Part shown: positions 33,637 through 45,490 of the stretch, piece by piece
Layout of the letters: every line of letters begins with the position of its first letter
How positions within the stretch are numbered: position 1 is the stretch's first letter
Origin: Stictocephala bisonia
Lineage: Eukaryota; Arthropoda; Insecta; Hemiptera; Membracidae
NCBI GenBank assembly: GCA_035578905.1
Contig: JAQJVL010000245.1
Coordinates: forward strand, 976,001-1,040,000
Reading direction: 5' to 3'
DNA: 64,000 nt
Position numbers and translations under genes: made by a program
The notes under the pieces: generated by a model
Database searches by the model: none
The model's input: the letters and a program-made list of their open reading frames with translations, nothing else
What the model was told of the DNA's origin: nothing

Positions 33637-36411
33637 ATGAACTTGGAAAAAACATCCACAAAATTAAATAATAGAGACAATTCAGTTTCAGAGCACTTTA
33701 AGAAGTTCAGCTGTAAAGTCAAAGTTTGGCCATTATATTGTAGTAATGGATTGTTAAAGATAAGTCAAGTCGTTTCAAGCACCATTTGTTACAAAGCAGA
33801 AGGTAAGTGTCTTAATAATAAAATTAGATAGAATTATGGATGGTACTTCTTGCATTGAAACATGTTTAAAGGATCTTGCCTTTATCAACATTTTGGAAGA
33901 TATTATAAAATTGATGATAATTCTATTGTTTCCAAGTAAAAAGAGTAATAACAACTATATAGTGAATATTACTCTTTTACTTGTAAACAATAGAATTATC
34001 ATTGTACTTGTTTTTGTAGTACACTTACTAATATGTTTCTTAACGTAAAAACTACTTTGTATACAAAACGTTTTAATTTGTATCAGTACAGAGAGCGAAA
34101 TAGGAAAAACTAAATTTTATTTGAGAAGACTGGCATTACAGACTGTAATTGGAGAAACAGACGGCAACTGCAGTAACAGACTGTAATTGGCATTACAGAC
34201 TGTAATTTGATAAACATACTGTGTTTTGGAGTAACAGACAGTAATTTAAGTAACATACTGTAATTGTAGTAGCAGACTGTAATTGGAATAACAGAATGTA
34301 ATTGGAGTAACTTAGCATAATTAGAGTAACATACTGTAAATAGAGTGGCAGACTGTAATTGTAGTAGCAGACTGTAATTGTAGTAACATACTGTAATTGC
34401 AGTAGCAGACTGTAATTGGAATAGCATACTGTAATTGGAGTAACAGACTTTAATTGGAGTAACAGACCGTAACTGTAGTAACATACTGTAATTGTAGTAG
34501 CAGACTGTAATTGGAATAACAGACTGTAATTGGAATAACATACTATAATTGGAATATCAGACTGTAATTGGAGTAACTTAGCGTAATTAGAGTAACATAC
34601 TGTAAATGTAGTAGCAGACTGTAATCGGAAAAACATACTGTAATTGGAATAACAGACTTTAATTGGAGTAACAGACCGTAACTGTAGTAACATACTGTAA
34701 TTGTAGTAGCAGACTGTAATTGGAATAACAGACTGTAATTGGAATAACATACTATAATTGGAATATCAGACTGTAATTGGAGTAACTTAGCGTAATTAGA
34801 GTAACATACTGTAAATGTAGTAGCAGACTGTATTCGGAAAAACATACTGTAATTGGAATAACAGACTTTAATTGGAGTAACAGACCGTAACTGTAGTAAC
34901 ATACTGTAATTGTAGTAGCAGACTGTAATTGGAATAACAGACTGTAATTGGAATAACATACTATAATTGGAATATCAGACTGTAATTGGAGTAACTTAGC
35001 GTAATTAGAGTAACATACTGTAAATGTAGTAGCAGACTGTAATCGGAAAAACATACTGTAATTGGAATAACAGACTTTAATTGGAGTAACTTAGCGTAAT
35101 TAAACTAACATACTGTAATTGTAGTAACATACTGTAAATAGAGTGGCAGAATGTAATTGGAGTAACATACTGTAATTGTAGTACCATACTGTAATTATAG
35201 TAGCAGACTGTAATTGGAATAACAGACTGTAATTGGAGTAACAGACTTTGATTGGAGTAACAGACTTTAATTGGAGTAACAGACTTTAATTGGAGTAACA
35301 GACTTTAATTGGAGTAACTTAGCGTAATTAAACTAACATACTGTAATTGTAGTAACATACTGTAAATAGAGTGGCAGAATGTAATTGGAGTAACATACTG
35401 TAATTGTAGTACCATACTGTAATTATAGTAGCAGACTGTAATTGGAATAACAGACTGTAATTGGAGTAACAGACTTTGATTGGAGTAACATACTGTAATT
35501 GGAATAACAGACTTTAATTGGAGTAACTTAGCGTAATTAAACTAACATACTGTAATTGTAGTAACATACTGTAAATAGAGTGGCAGAATGTAATTGGAGT
35601 AACATACTGTAATTGTAGTACCATACTGTAATTATAGTAGCAGACTGTAATTGGAATAACAGACTGTAATTGGAGTAACAGACTTTGATTGGAGTAACAG
35701 ACTTTAATTATAGTAGCAGACTGTAATTGGAGTAACATACTTTAATTGGAGTAACAGACTTTAATTGGAGTAACAGACTTTAATTTGAGTAACTTAGCGT
35801 AATTAGAGTAACATACTGTAGTTGTAGTAGCAGACTTTAATTGGAGTAACAGACTTTAATTGGAGTAACTTAGCGTAATTAGAGTAACATACTGTAGTTG
35901 TAGTAGCAGACTGTAATTGGAATAACAGACTATAATTGGAATGACAGACTGTAATTGGAGTAACTTAGCGTAATTTGAGTAACAGACTGTAATAGGAGTA
36001 ATAGAATTTAATTGGAGTAACAGATTTTAATTGGAGTAACACACTTTATTTGGAATAACAGACCATAATTGTAGTAACATACTGTAATTGGAGCAACAGA
36101 CTATAATTGGAGTAACAGAAAGTATTAGGAGTAAATTAGCGTAATTAGAGTAAGATACTTTAAATAGAGTGACAGTGTGTAATTGGATTAACATACCGTA
36201 ATTGTACTAACATATTGTAATTGGAGTAACAGATTTTAATTGGAGTAACAGACTATATAATAGGAGTAATAGAATTTAATTGGAGTAACAGACTTTAATT
36301 GGAGTAACAGACTGTAATAGGAGTAATAGAATTTAATTGGAGAAATATACCGTATTTAGATAAACGTAATTCAGTAACTACAATAATTTTATTACAGCAA
36401 ACATAAAATAA
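33637..36411 (+). CDS. Candidate two-exon small ORF, copy B (uncertain)
   Basis: Exon 1 is 33637-33802 (166 bases), ending gcagaag before gtaagt. The predicted acceptor 'attacag' ends at 36397. Exon 2 reads A-N-I-K then TAA at 36409-36411, three residues shorter than copy A. Exon 1 differs from copy A at roughly 27 bases with no indel; C-terminal residues QVVSSTICYKAE are identical. The intron would be about 2.6 kb because it hosts the 19-bp minisatellite. See copy A for arguments for and against; the product is unknown. Confidence 0.22.
34132..36360. repeat. 19-bp minisatellite with 209/228-bp higher-order units
   Basis: The basic unit is gtaattggagtaacagact and variants, repeating every 19 bases for about 2.2 kb (roughly 117 units). 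The marker 'gtaacttagcgtaatt' recurs at 34573, 34782 and 34991 (spacing 209 = 11x19), then 35086, 35314 (228 = 12x19) and 35523 (209), showing block duplications. Because three units make 57 bases, minus-strand frames stay open and give long repetitive ORFs (L-Q-S, I-T-V-C-Y, Y-N-Y patterns). These are artefacts of the repeat, not genes. Duplication copy A has a single unit-like stretch at 29230-29247. Confidence 0.95.
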
Positions 36412-37030
36412 CTATCTTAGTTGGTTGATTAAAAGTAGCTATGGTCTTGGCTCTCTCTATACCTCAATGTAGAGGGTAGAGACCACGCCCTGTAGCTCTT
36501 CAATATGACTTATTTACACACAGTAAAATGTTCTAAATTCATAATAGATTATACTATCCAAGTTGGTAAGATTCCCGTTTTCACGTATATGTTTGAATGA
36601 AGTGATTAGTATAGGTAAAGGATATAAATAGTATATAATATAATTCAAATAGTTAAAAAGGAAATGTTGAATACAATTTTAGTCATAGGTTAAGCGTAGG
36701 TTGGACATCCTAAAAACTGAGATTTTAGGAAATGGGTTTCATCTACAAAATTGATTTCCTTATTTCTAATGTCAAACATGTTTTTTCTAATCTAACTTTG
36801 GCTGGAAGATTTCTACTTATTGACACGTTTTGCTACTCCAAAAATCATTTCACTATTATGATAATAATTAACTAACTTTAATAGTAATAATGGTGTTAAG
36901 TTTTCTCTAAATCATTGTAAGGATAAATTTCAAATTTACTACAGAATTTGTTTGAACATAAATTGTAGCTAATACTATTTACTATAGAATCAAGAAGACC
37001 CACTCGTGAGGGTCCTTCCTGTTCGGTAAC

Positions 37031-37319
37031 ACTAGTTCATGTTCGGGTTTCACACGGTCAGTTTTTGCAGTCTTCCTATCTCTGTGTGTTGTTCGCTTGT
37101 TTTTAATTCATTTCAATGCATAATATGCTAATTAATAAAATATTTTTACTGTTGCCACAGTTTTAGAAAAAAATTCCACATTTATTAGATTTAATAATAA
37201 TTATTTATCTAAACTTTTCCTCAAAATATGAGCCAATGGGTTAAACACTGGTTATTGAGTTTTGAAAGTGTTTAGGTAACTTCTGATTAATAGAAAGGTC
37301 ATTTATCCTCATATTAACA
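37031..37319. other. AT-rich stretch, no feature recognised
   Basis: The end of the duplication. Nothing further recognised. Confidence 0.4.
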
Positions 37320-37500
37320 GTCCAATAAATGGGTTCATATTGAGTCCAAACCACCCTTTATCTGTATTATCTTCTACTTGCTGTAACCCATACGACTCAA
37401 CTTGAACACCCCTGATTTTTCTACTAGTGTTTAGACCGATGGAAACCATTGAGTGGTTGCCATGTTGGCCAAATGGACCATGGTAATCTAAACATCAACA
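37320..37500 (-). repeat. Family A repeat, diverged partial copy
   Basis: 'ctactagtgtttagaccgat' followed by 'ggaaaccattgagtggttgc' and 'catgttgg' matches the 'agtggtgtccacgtcgatggcaaccattgagcggatgcca' region of other copies. Confidence 0.6.
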
Positions 37501-37536
37501 TCTACAGTAAAGTCTTCAGTTAGTGGTCAAAAAACA

Positions 37537-37563
37537 CCCCCCCCCCCCACACACACACACACC
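37537..37563. repeat. Short (C)n(CA)n simple repeat
   Basis: A run of about 11 C residues is followed by (ca)7. Confidence 0.9.
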
Positions 37564-38489
37564 AAGATAACAGAACTACACCACCGCACGATCTAGGATG
37601 GTTGAAGTAGAAATTCGCCTGACATGCTGATATTATTTATCACATTATTTCTATAAAAATCCTTTTTAAATAATTCTTCAATTGATGATTATTTATCATA
37701 AGTGATTACAATGCCTGATCTTCTATTTAAATTAATACTAGACAAATTATATGAAAGATTAAAAGCCCATTCCCGCATATTGTTTCAGTATACATTTCAA
37801 CAGACGTACCAAGTTTCAAGTTTTAAGTTCGCAAGTAGAGAGAGGGTAGCGATGGAGGTGTAGAATGATGTAAATGAAGGTAGAGCCAAATATTTACCCC
37901 TGTCAAACGTTGCAAGCCCCTCCTCTTTGGCAGAACCTGAGCAAGCAGCTAGGAGACATTTTGATTGTGTTTTGAAATATTTATCTCTCCTTTCTGTTTT
38001 ACATTACTTAGGTATTATATTGTACGTTGTTACCTGCATAGCTTTCGTAATATGTTATCTGGTATTATGAGCATCATCTATTAGCTTTTGATGCAATAAA
38101 GTATTGTGCTAAGCAGAGTTTTTATAAAGAAAGTTTCTCATATAAAGTAATAAATAAACTAGCAAACTCCCCTAAATTAAAAATGCAGCATACTTCACGG
38201 AAGAACTCAATTTGGAGTACGACCTACTTAACTGTACTTCAAATATTTTGTGTGTTCTTGTGATTTTTTACCTAGTAAAAAGTCAAAAGTAAGGTTTAAA
38301 GTCTGAAAATTAATAGTCTTTTTGGTAAATCAGTGTTAATATCAGTAATTAGGGGCATGACATTTTTTTACGTTTTATGCATAGTACCCATTAAAAAAAA
38401 GATGAATACATAAAACGTTCCTACAGTAAATTTAATTTAGTTTACTATGAAACATTACTGATTTTAGAAACAATTAATTACCTTGGATC
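37564..38489. other. AT-rich stretch, no feature recognised
   Basis: No ORF or repeat family recognised. Confidence 0.45.
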
Positions 38490-38870
38490 ACCAGTTCACA
38501 TCTTATGGTAGTAAACTTTTTAAGTAAAATGTTTATACGATTTTTAATAAATTAAAAGTTCGTTTCTGAACTGCATTACTTAATGTTTGAGGACTTTCCT
38601 TAATCTACTCGTCAGAATACACATTAAAAGCAATTTAATCTTTACGACAACCTACTCTTGTTTTAGAGACAATATCTTTCATCTACACCCAGACACAATA
38701 ATCGAAAGCAGTATATCTGGTGATCTTGAGGGTCATTGAGTGAGGTCTTTCACAACCAATGCGTATCCATTACCCAGGAAATTGGTTAGTTAAGTAGCGA
38801 TAGTAAAACGTGGAAGTTGGGAGGTACACCATTGCCGGAAGCACAAATATTGTAGTCTAAAATAAAAAAT
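38490..38870 (-). pseudogene. Mariner/Tc1-superfamily transposase relic
   Basis: On the minus strand the reading frame gives F-R-Q near 38840, in the position of the usual 'FQQDGAPPH' motif, though the aspartate is lost. It then gives FLGNGYALVVKDLTQ with a stop, and PSRSPDI (38732-38715), matching the 'WPPRSPDLTPLDFFLWG' region of mariner-like transposases. Further on, KTRVGCRKD and AFNV fit the C-terminal helix region only loosely. Stops and lost catalytic residues show it is inactive. Boundaries are approximate. Confidence 0.6.
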
Positions 38871-39089
38871 AAAAAAAACACCCTTTATTATCTGAGGTAA
38901 TTCTTCTTAAAGGAAGTGCAAATAAACTCAACATTTAGGCGTCTAGATAATATGGACGGTTCTATCAGCTCACTATTAAAAAGGCCAAGTCAAACATTAA
39001 CGCTAAATCGGTATTTTCCGTTTCACTAGCTTATGAGGATTTTCTTCCACCCATGACTGTTCATGGTGCAAGTTTTTACTACCTAAGGT

Positions 39090-39415
39090 CGATTGTTCCT
39101 TAGAAAGAGCCATTTACTAACGTCCCAAAAGCCAGGGTAACTAAGGGACCTATAGCTTTACGTAGAACCCGAAACACGTTTTATTGGTCTGATTATCAGC
39201 TGATTGACAAGCCTGGTACATTGTTGATTGTACAAAGTAGCCTGGTACTACTTCCAGATAAACATCCGGACCCTGACTACCAACAATCAAGGACTTTCCC
39301 TAATAGTCCCCACGGTGATGACAACCATTGAGCGGACGCCATGTTGGACTTAGAACATCTCGCCCGACATCTACCAAGAAGCATTTGGGAAATAGCTCTA
39401 GAGCCAACATTTAAA
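39090..39415 (-). repeat. Family A repeat copy
   Basis: 'ccagggtaactaagggacct', 'tattggtctgattatcagct', 'acatccggaccctgactacc', 'gacaaccattgagcggacgc' and 'catgttgg' follow the order of the other reverse copies. It includes an internal duplication of 'gcctggtac.tt'. The ORF at 39277-39660 runs through this repeat and is not a gene. Confidence 0.8.
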
Positions 39416-40128
39416 ATTATCATGTTCAAACATATGGTCATAATCCGTATAACCATTTTTATAATCATTTTATTAAGTACACAATCATTTAACAGCTTTC
39501 CAATCACCAAATAACATTTCGAAGTCAGTATTATGCTTTGTAAAATAGCATAAGTAGTAAATAATACCTGATTGTCTGAAAGCATTGGAAAATTGGTGAT
39601 ATTTAATATGTTTGTTAAATCAATATGTAGGATTTGAATACTTCCATAGAGCTTGTGCAATTATAAATGTTTAATACAATAAAATAGCTGACCCCTTAAG
39701 GATTTGACAGATTTCAGTGGCGAAGTAATGGGGTTTGAGGCTGTGAAACCAAAATGAGGTGACCTAACCCTTGATGAGATCCCCACCCCTCACTAACTCG
39801 TTTCATTGAGCAGGGAAACTCTCCCCTTCACAGACAGCCTTCCGATGGATTGAACATGCTGGCAGCTACTGCTTTGGGGTGTCAGATATTGCAGGCGATG
39901 TTTTATTTTAATGTTTTTTTATTTTACTTAATTTGTATAAATGAAACGAAAATCATTTTGAACTTAACACTTTCCAACTAAAATTGCTGTTTTTTACAAA
40001 GGAAATCAAATCTAAAACACTTTCGAAATTATTTGATAATCCACGTTTTCTTTTTTCTTTTTCAAAAAATCCAAATACAATATAACGAGATAAGGCTTTA
40101 TGTGTCTTAAATAAAAAAAAAAAAAACT
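39416..40128. other. Mixed stretch, no feature recognised
   Basis: 39695-39900 is less AT-rich and occurs once in the window. The rest is AT-rich, with an A-run at 40112-40126. Confidence 0.45.
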
Positions 40129-40330
40129 GGGATATTTTCCGTTAATTCACTACCATAACTTGGATTAACCAAACCAAACCTAACATAACAACGAAACCTA
40201 ACATAACATAACTAAACCTAAGACAACCTAACCAAACCTAAGTATACCTAACATAACATAACCAAACCTAACATAACATAACCAAACCTAACCAAAGTAG
40301 TAGTAGTAGTAAATTAACGGAAAGGGTCTT
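40129..40330. mobile_element. TIR element copy 2, telomere-like interior array
   Basis: The left end 'attttccgttaattcactac' (from 40133) and the right end 'tagtaaattaacggaaa' (to 40323) are inverted copies. The interior is made of 'aaccaaacctaacataacat' units. A (gta)n tract precedes the right end. Confidence 0.8.
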
Positions 40331-40729
40331 AAACTATATGAAACACATTTATGATATGTTTAGTATTTTATATTAAAATAGTAATCTTTTCTTCCTCAGC
40401 TAAGTGAAAAAACCCTTGACCATTGTTAAAAAATAAATAAACCTTGTTACATGTACTAGAACTGTTATTGTTTAGTGTTATAGATTTATAAAAATTGCTT
40501 TACTAATCTTCAAATATATATATATATACATATATGTATATTATTTTTTTTAATAAATAATGCATTAAGTATACAACTACATGAATCTACGGTAAATAAA
40601 TTGATAACATTATATTTTTTAACACTTACATATTCGGTAAAGTGGTAGTGTTACAATAATACAAATGATCGCCACATAATACAAACTTGTTACAGAAAAG
40701 TGTATAATCTACAGATATTTATAGTAAGA
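40331..40729. other. AT-rich stretch with (TA)n tract
   Basis: Contains 'atatatatatatacatatatgtatat' type sequence at 40515-40545. Otherwise featureless. Confidence 0.6.
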
Positions 40730-41020
40730 TGTCTGGGGTGTCCATGTAGGATGGTAGTTAATGTTTAGATGTTGTTTAGGGTAAAGAACTAAGTATCTGG
40801 ATTATCTGTCAGCTGAAAATCATACCAACACTACGTAATTCGGAATTCACGTAAACCTGTAGCCCGTTTTGCTGCCCTGGCTATCTGGCTTCTAATAACT
40901 TGAAACTTTTTAAGGTACAGTTGACCTTAGTTAGTAACAATGACTAACTCGTTCATCTACATTTATCACACTAATTCGCCCTCATATTCACTCTTATTCA
41001 TACGATTGGCTTCTTAAAGA
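40730..41020 (+). repeat. Family A repeat copy
   Basis: Forward orientation: 'gatgtctggggtgtccatgt', 'cagctgaaaatcataccaac', 'actacgtaattcgg', 'gccctggctat', 'gttgaccttagttagtaaca' and 'ttcatctac'. Confidence 0.8.
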
Positions 41021-41279
41021 AAAATAATAAATAATGAATCCCTGTGGCCAGGCTGTAAATAAATATTTGTCTTCTTCTAATTATACGAATCTGTCTATAA
41101 AAAATCTGGTCTTGCAGTCCTTGCACTTTTTTATACTGTATGTAATTTTTCTTCACTTGACTTAAAACAAAGAGTATATCCAATGTCACATCAGTTTATT
41201 TAATATTTTTTTCTAAATTTTCGCTCAACTCATATAGTGCAAACAGATGAGAGTTGGAACCTTTTATGTTAATTCATAG

Positions 41280-41592
41280 GTACTACTTTTTCCGTTATTT
41301 CACTACCACTACTTTTTTATCGCAATTACAGTTAGGTTAGGTTAAGTCAGGTTAGGTTAGGTGGCTACTAAAGTTGATCACAAACTGGTAAATCCAATGA
41401 TTGACTTACCGCCGTACGGTCTATCCGTGTGTAAGTTCTTGAAAAGCGATAAAATAAGACCAGCGATGTCGGATTTCCTAACTGATAAGGAATACTATAG
41501 TAGACATAAAAATGATTGGGTAACAGTTTTTAGAGCAAAAGATTATTAAGAGAAAAAAATTAGTGGTAGTGAATTCACGGAAAATATCCGAG
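41280..41592. mobile_element. TIR element copy 3, with an internal ORF
   Basis: The left end 'ttttccgttatttcactacc' (41288 on) and the right end 'tagtggtagtgaattcacgg' (41561-41580) plus 'aaaatatcc' are inverted repeats of the family. The TTAGG-like part is short ('ggttaggttaagtcaggtta', 41334-41365). The remaining interior, about 200 bases, is unlike copies 1 and 2 and holds the ORF at 41361-41549, so the element may have captured foreign DNA. Confidence 0.78.
41361..41549 (+). CDS. 62-residue ORF inside TIR element, function unknown
   Basis: The ORF occupies nearly all non-repeat sequence inside TIR element copy 3 and has more balanced base composition than the flanks. The protein starts MATKVDHKLVNPMIDLPPYG, contains a charged middle (KSDK, DFLTDKEYY) and ends VFRAKDY. 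It has no signal peptide or membrane segment and I recognise no domain. Its first codons overlap the end of the TTAGG-like tract, so the true start may lie elsewhere, or it may be an exon fragment carried by the element. A chance ORF of this length is possible in AT-rich DNA. Confidence 0.25.
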   Translation: MATKVDHKLVNPMIDLPPYGLSVCKFLKSDKIRPAMSDFLTDKEYYSRHKNDWVTVFRAKDY

Positions 41593-42109
41593 AGTTGTAC
41601 TTACTTTCAAGAAGTTTCAATTAGGATGAACCATTTCATTACATATTTGCTGTTATTTTTTATTTATTTAAATACTCTTCGAATTATAAATTACAAACAG
41701 TTTTAATCAAATTAGCACCAAATTATTACATTTATTTTTAAGTGTACATAAACATTTTATTAGCAATATCTCTAACTTATGTTCAAGGGGATTCCAGCCC
41801 CCATCACCATCAACTTTTTACACCCTCATATCTCCCAGCTCCTTGTTCCCAGGGGTGAAATATTGTGCAATATACGTGTATCTGGATCCAGATAGGTGGC
41901 TTAATTGCTTTGGGTCACGCACGAGGACAGCTGATCCATACTGCCGATGGTGATGAGGCTTGCCAACCTTGGAACTTCAAAACATAACGCTCATGGTGTG
42001 TTTGTTTAGCTCATTCACATCATGTAATTCAATATTATGTCAAATTTATTAGTGATAATCTCAATTCATTCATTTATACTAAGACGCTGATTGTAAAATT
42101 ATTCTTAAT
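41593..42109. other. AT-rich stretch with a less AT-rich patch
   Basis: 41790-41995 has moderate GC and an inverted pair 'ccatcaccatc' (about 41824) and 'gatggtgatgagg' (about 41947). No coding sign. Confidence 0.4.
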
Positions 42110-42690
42110 TTCTTAGATATGAGACACTGGTTCAACTTTGTGCTTATTTCAAGGCGAATAGGAATGATTCCGTGCGTTTAGGATGAGTGTGGATGTTCTG
42201 TGTATTCTGGTTACTAACTCAGTTCAAAATAAGTTCAAAAGGACCTTTATAAACAGCCCTTTAGCCAGTATAACTAATGGATCTAACATTTACGTGGAAT
42301 TCGAACCACCTAGTATTGGTCTAATTTTCAGATGGTATAAACCAAATACAAACTTCGCTCCCCAACACAACGTCTGGACACTGACTACCACCAGACTTCT
42401 CTAGTAGTGTCCCGCTAATAGCAACCATTGAGCAGATGCTATATCAGTATTAGGAGGACCGAATATACAACATATCGCCTATACATATATTATCATTTTT
42501 ATACGGGCGAATATGACGTGTGAATGGGTGTGGTGAGTGTAGATGAACTAGCCTAGTCATTGTTACTAACTAAAGTCGACAATTTCTTGGAAAGTATCAT
42601 TTCTTAATTGTCTAACCACCAGGGCAACTAGAGAACCTACTTCTTTACGTGGAATCCAAACCACATAGTAAATGTAGGTTGTTTTACTTT
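42110..42690 (-). repeat. Family A repeat, one full copy plus a second partial copy in tandem
   Basis: The first unit (42110-42480) has 'tggttactaactcagtt', 'tttacgtggaattcgaacca', 'gtctggacactgactaccac' and 'aaccattgagcagatgc'. A second begins near 42500 with 'gtgagtgtagatgaac', 'tcattgttactaacta', 'agggcaactagagaacctac' and 'acgtggaatccaaaccacat'. The ORF at 42183-42404 lies within the repeat and is not a gene. Confidence 0.8.
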
Positions 42691-44689
42691 ATAACCTCAA
42701 TGGATAACATAGAAGGAATGTGTTCTGGTGATTACGTACTACAAACATGAGAGTTTCAGAACAGATAATTAAAGGATTTTTTTCACATTATAGCTTGCAC
42801 TTTAGTTATTGGTTAAAATAAGTCTTGATGGAAAAGAAAACTGTATTTATTTTATTTCGTAGATAACTAGAATTCAATGTCGTTTTGTATTTTTTTATTT
42901 TATTTGTTTATTTTTATTTATATTTCCTACAGTCAACTGAAAAAGGTTCTTAAAAAGTCGTAAAATAGCTTCAAAGTGCATGTTTAATAATTTAAATTAA
43001 TGCCTTTCTTTTTTTATAATCACCCAAAACCCTATCCCCTTATGTTACAAAATAAGAATTTAACCCTAAATAATAAATTGCTCATTACATAAAACCATTA
43101 AACATAATTAGTGACATACATATTGGTTGTACTATTATTATCATTCACTTACGTTCCCAGCCCAAAAGGACGTCAATAATAATAATCAACGATGTTTTTA
43201 TAAGTTTTAATTTCTATGTGCCTTCAGTAATTTAAATTTTTCAAAATTAACTTTCTCTCCATTAGAAAATCAAGTTTTTTGTTGTTTTTAATGTCACTCT
43301 CTGACCAGTTTTTCAATCAAACATATTTTTTTTTCAATTTTTATGTTATTAGTTTATCAACTAATCAATTGAAAGGTTTATTCTGTTTGTATTCATTTTT
43401 CTAATAGCTTGTAAACAATTTAACCTTTAACAAAAAAATAATTAGCTCATAGACTTTATTTAAACAATGTTAACCTTTTTTTACGTTTTTATCAACTGTA
43501 TTATGTTAAATGGTATACAAATGATGTTTCTAAATAAAAACAAAAAGACAACAAATATAATAATGTCATGATAACTATCACACTTTTCACATATTTTATT
43601 AGTATTATGTAAATTTCAAGGTTTTAAATGTACAAATGTATATAAACTAGTTAAATTATTATTTATAAAATATTCAAATCTTATTTCAAATTAACAATAT
43701 AAAATTGGAAGAATATATTAACCTGATCACAAAGTAAGCTATATTTTAGTGTGTCTTTATCATTCCATTACAAATATGGTTTGTGTTTAAAACTTTTATT
43801 AAATTTCAAGGTGTTCTCAGATTGACATAAAATTACTACTCTTTTTGCATGGGTGTACAATTTTAAGACCTTTTTTGGTAAAAAAGAATAATTAATTATG
43901 ATAAATTTTGAATTATTTCCAAAAATACTATCTGATTTATTTGTAATATTATTATGTTAACTACAATTTAAAATAGCACTAGTAAGCAAAACATATAATT
44001 TAAATATTAAATGTATATTTTAAGACAATGTTTGCTCCATTGCACTCAAATATCACAAGAAATATGTAATATGTTTAAAATATGTTTTTTAATTATTACC
44101 ATAAAAATTATCACTCATACCCATTTTAAAAGGGACACTACGAAATGAAAATGGAGGGAGCAGTTTTTCATATTGCAATAATTTTGCTATTAATATAACA
44201 GCAATATAATGCTATTAATATAACACTAAACCATATTCTTATAAAAAAACATATATAAACGTAAAAAGCAACAACTTAAGTTTGCAAATAAAAAATTTTA
44301 TTAATACATGTATATTCAAAACTTTCAAAGTTTTCAAATCAAAGACCTGTAACATTGAACCAACCCCAATTAACGATGTAGAGCCAATATAAATATCAAA
44401 GAAAGCTGGTTAGGCGGCCACAACACCATCTGCCGTTTGAAACTGTGGTTTGACCACCTGGCTTTAAATATATCACTGCCATTAATGTTTTAAGCTGTAC
44501 GTGGTAAAATAAAAGTGATAAATATAATATAACTTAAATACTATTACAATTATCAACATCTTATGTTTAATTGGGCTACATTCTAAATGAATATATGTTT
44601 ATCGTAAAGGTTCGTATGTATTAAGAACTGAATAAAAATATTTTTTTTTTTAAATTATTCACGTAGTATATATGTAGTAAAGATAATTT
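42691..44689. other. Long AT-rich stretch, no feature recognised
   Basis: Very AT-rich. No repeat families, tRNA boxes or ORFs of note in 2 kb. A short tandem of 'gctattaatataaca' occurs near 44188-44224. Confidence 0.5.
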
Positions 44690-45040
44690 CACACTAAATG
44701 GCGTGTAGACAGCGCATGTGCGATAGATTTCCTCCCTCCACCGTCACCATATGATGTATAGGCTCTACCGTCATTCTCTATTATCTTTCAAAGATGCCAC
44801 CTTGCAAAAAATATAGGGATCATTCAATAGTGCACTGAATGGGTGTCGAACTATGGAGATTTGGGGCATCGACTAGTTCTCCAATTATTTTTGGCAGGAC
44901 TAGGGACGTTGTCAGTCCTTCCTCTTGTTCCCTTCCTGAGGGATAAACGGAGTATTTATTACTTAAAAATGTATAATGATTTACAGTGGTTGCAACTGTC
45001 CCGTTCATTTTGGCAATAAGAAAGTGGCCTTGGATTCTTT
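44690..45040. other. Single-copy, less AT-rich block with NRF-1-like motif
   Basis: 'agcgcatgtgcg' (about 44713-44724) resembles the palindromic NRF-1/alpha-Pal promoter motif GCGCATGCGC with one change. The block has balanced composition and is not part of any repeat family seen here. A promoter or 5' exon is possible, but nothing else supports it. The 62-aa minus-strand ORF (44820-45008) has no recognised domain. Confidence 0.25.
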
Positions 45041-45269
45041 TCTATCAGGGGTCACAGATTTGTATTATATATATGTAACTGTCATGCTACATTAATATCA
45101 TTTAACGATTTAAACATTTCGGTTGAAATGGAATATAAAAATAGATACACAAAAAATTGGTATCCAAATGTTGTTTTATTCACACTATGTACAATATATA
45201 TTTTTTAATTTTACGAGACATAAAAATGGATGGCATAGTTAATACAATGAGTAATACAACAGGTACAGC

Positions 45270-45490
45270 AATCCGTGTCCAAGCAAACATACATACTTGA
45301 CTTACCTAGCAACACTCTTGCGCTGCTGGAGGGGAACTGTGGTGGGGGAGAAGTTTACCCTCCCTCACGCACTCCCCTCCATACGTGCCATTCAGTTTGG
45401 GTCTATCTATTAGACTTGAAAATTAACTTACATATATTTTTGAATAAGGAGAGCTGTGCCTGGAGGAGCAGGCTACAAGACTAATAAGTT
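45270..45490. other. Less AT-rich block with minus-strand splice-donor-like site
   Basis: On the minus strand 'gttgctag|gtaagt' occurs near 45304, after about 180 bases of balanced composition. It could be an exon read leftward. The 69-aa plus-strand ORF has no known domain. Weak evidence. Confidence 0.2.

Larger units (their letters stand above)
30308..37030 (+). repeat. Direct segmental duplication, copy B (expanded)
   Basis: The partner of 25740-30000. It is longer mainly because of an insertion at 31325-31975, a TTAGG-like minisatellite with a family A element (32327-33290), and the 19-bp minisatellite at 34132-36360. Without these the two copies are similar in length. Homology continues to at least 'caagaagac' and 'ttcatgtt' near 36990-37050. 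Confidence 0.82.

Noticed and set aside
34110..35738. Five long minus-strand ORFs (up to 185 residues) with repeating L-Q-S, I-T-V-C-Y and Y-N-Y motifs
   Set aside because: They are translations of the 19-bp minisatellite. Three units equal 57 bases, so frames stay open by arithmetic; they also overlap one another in different frames.
38610..38640. Minus-strand 'ctgacgag...ggaaag' as a hammerhead core
   Set aside because: The sequence between the two motifs cannot form stem II and there is no stem I/III partner.
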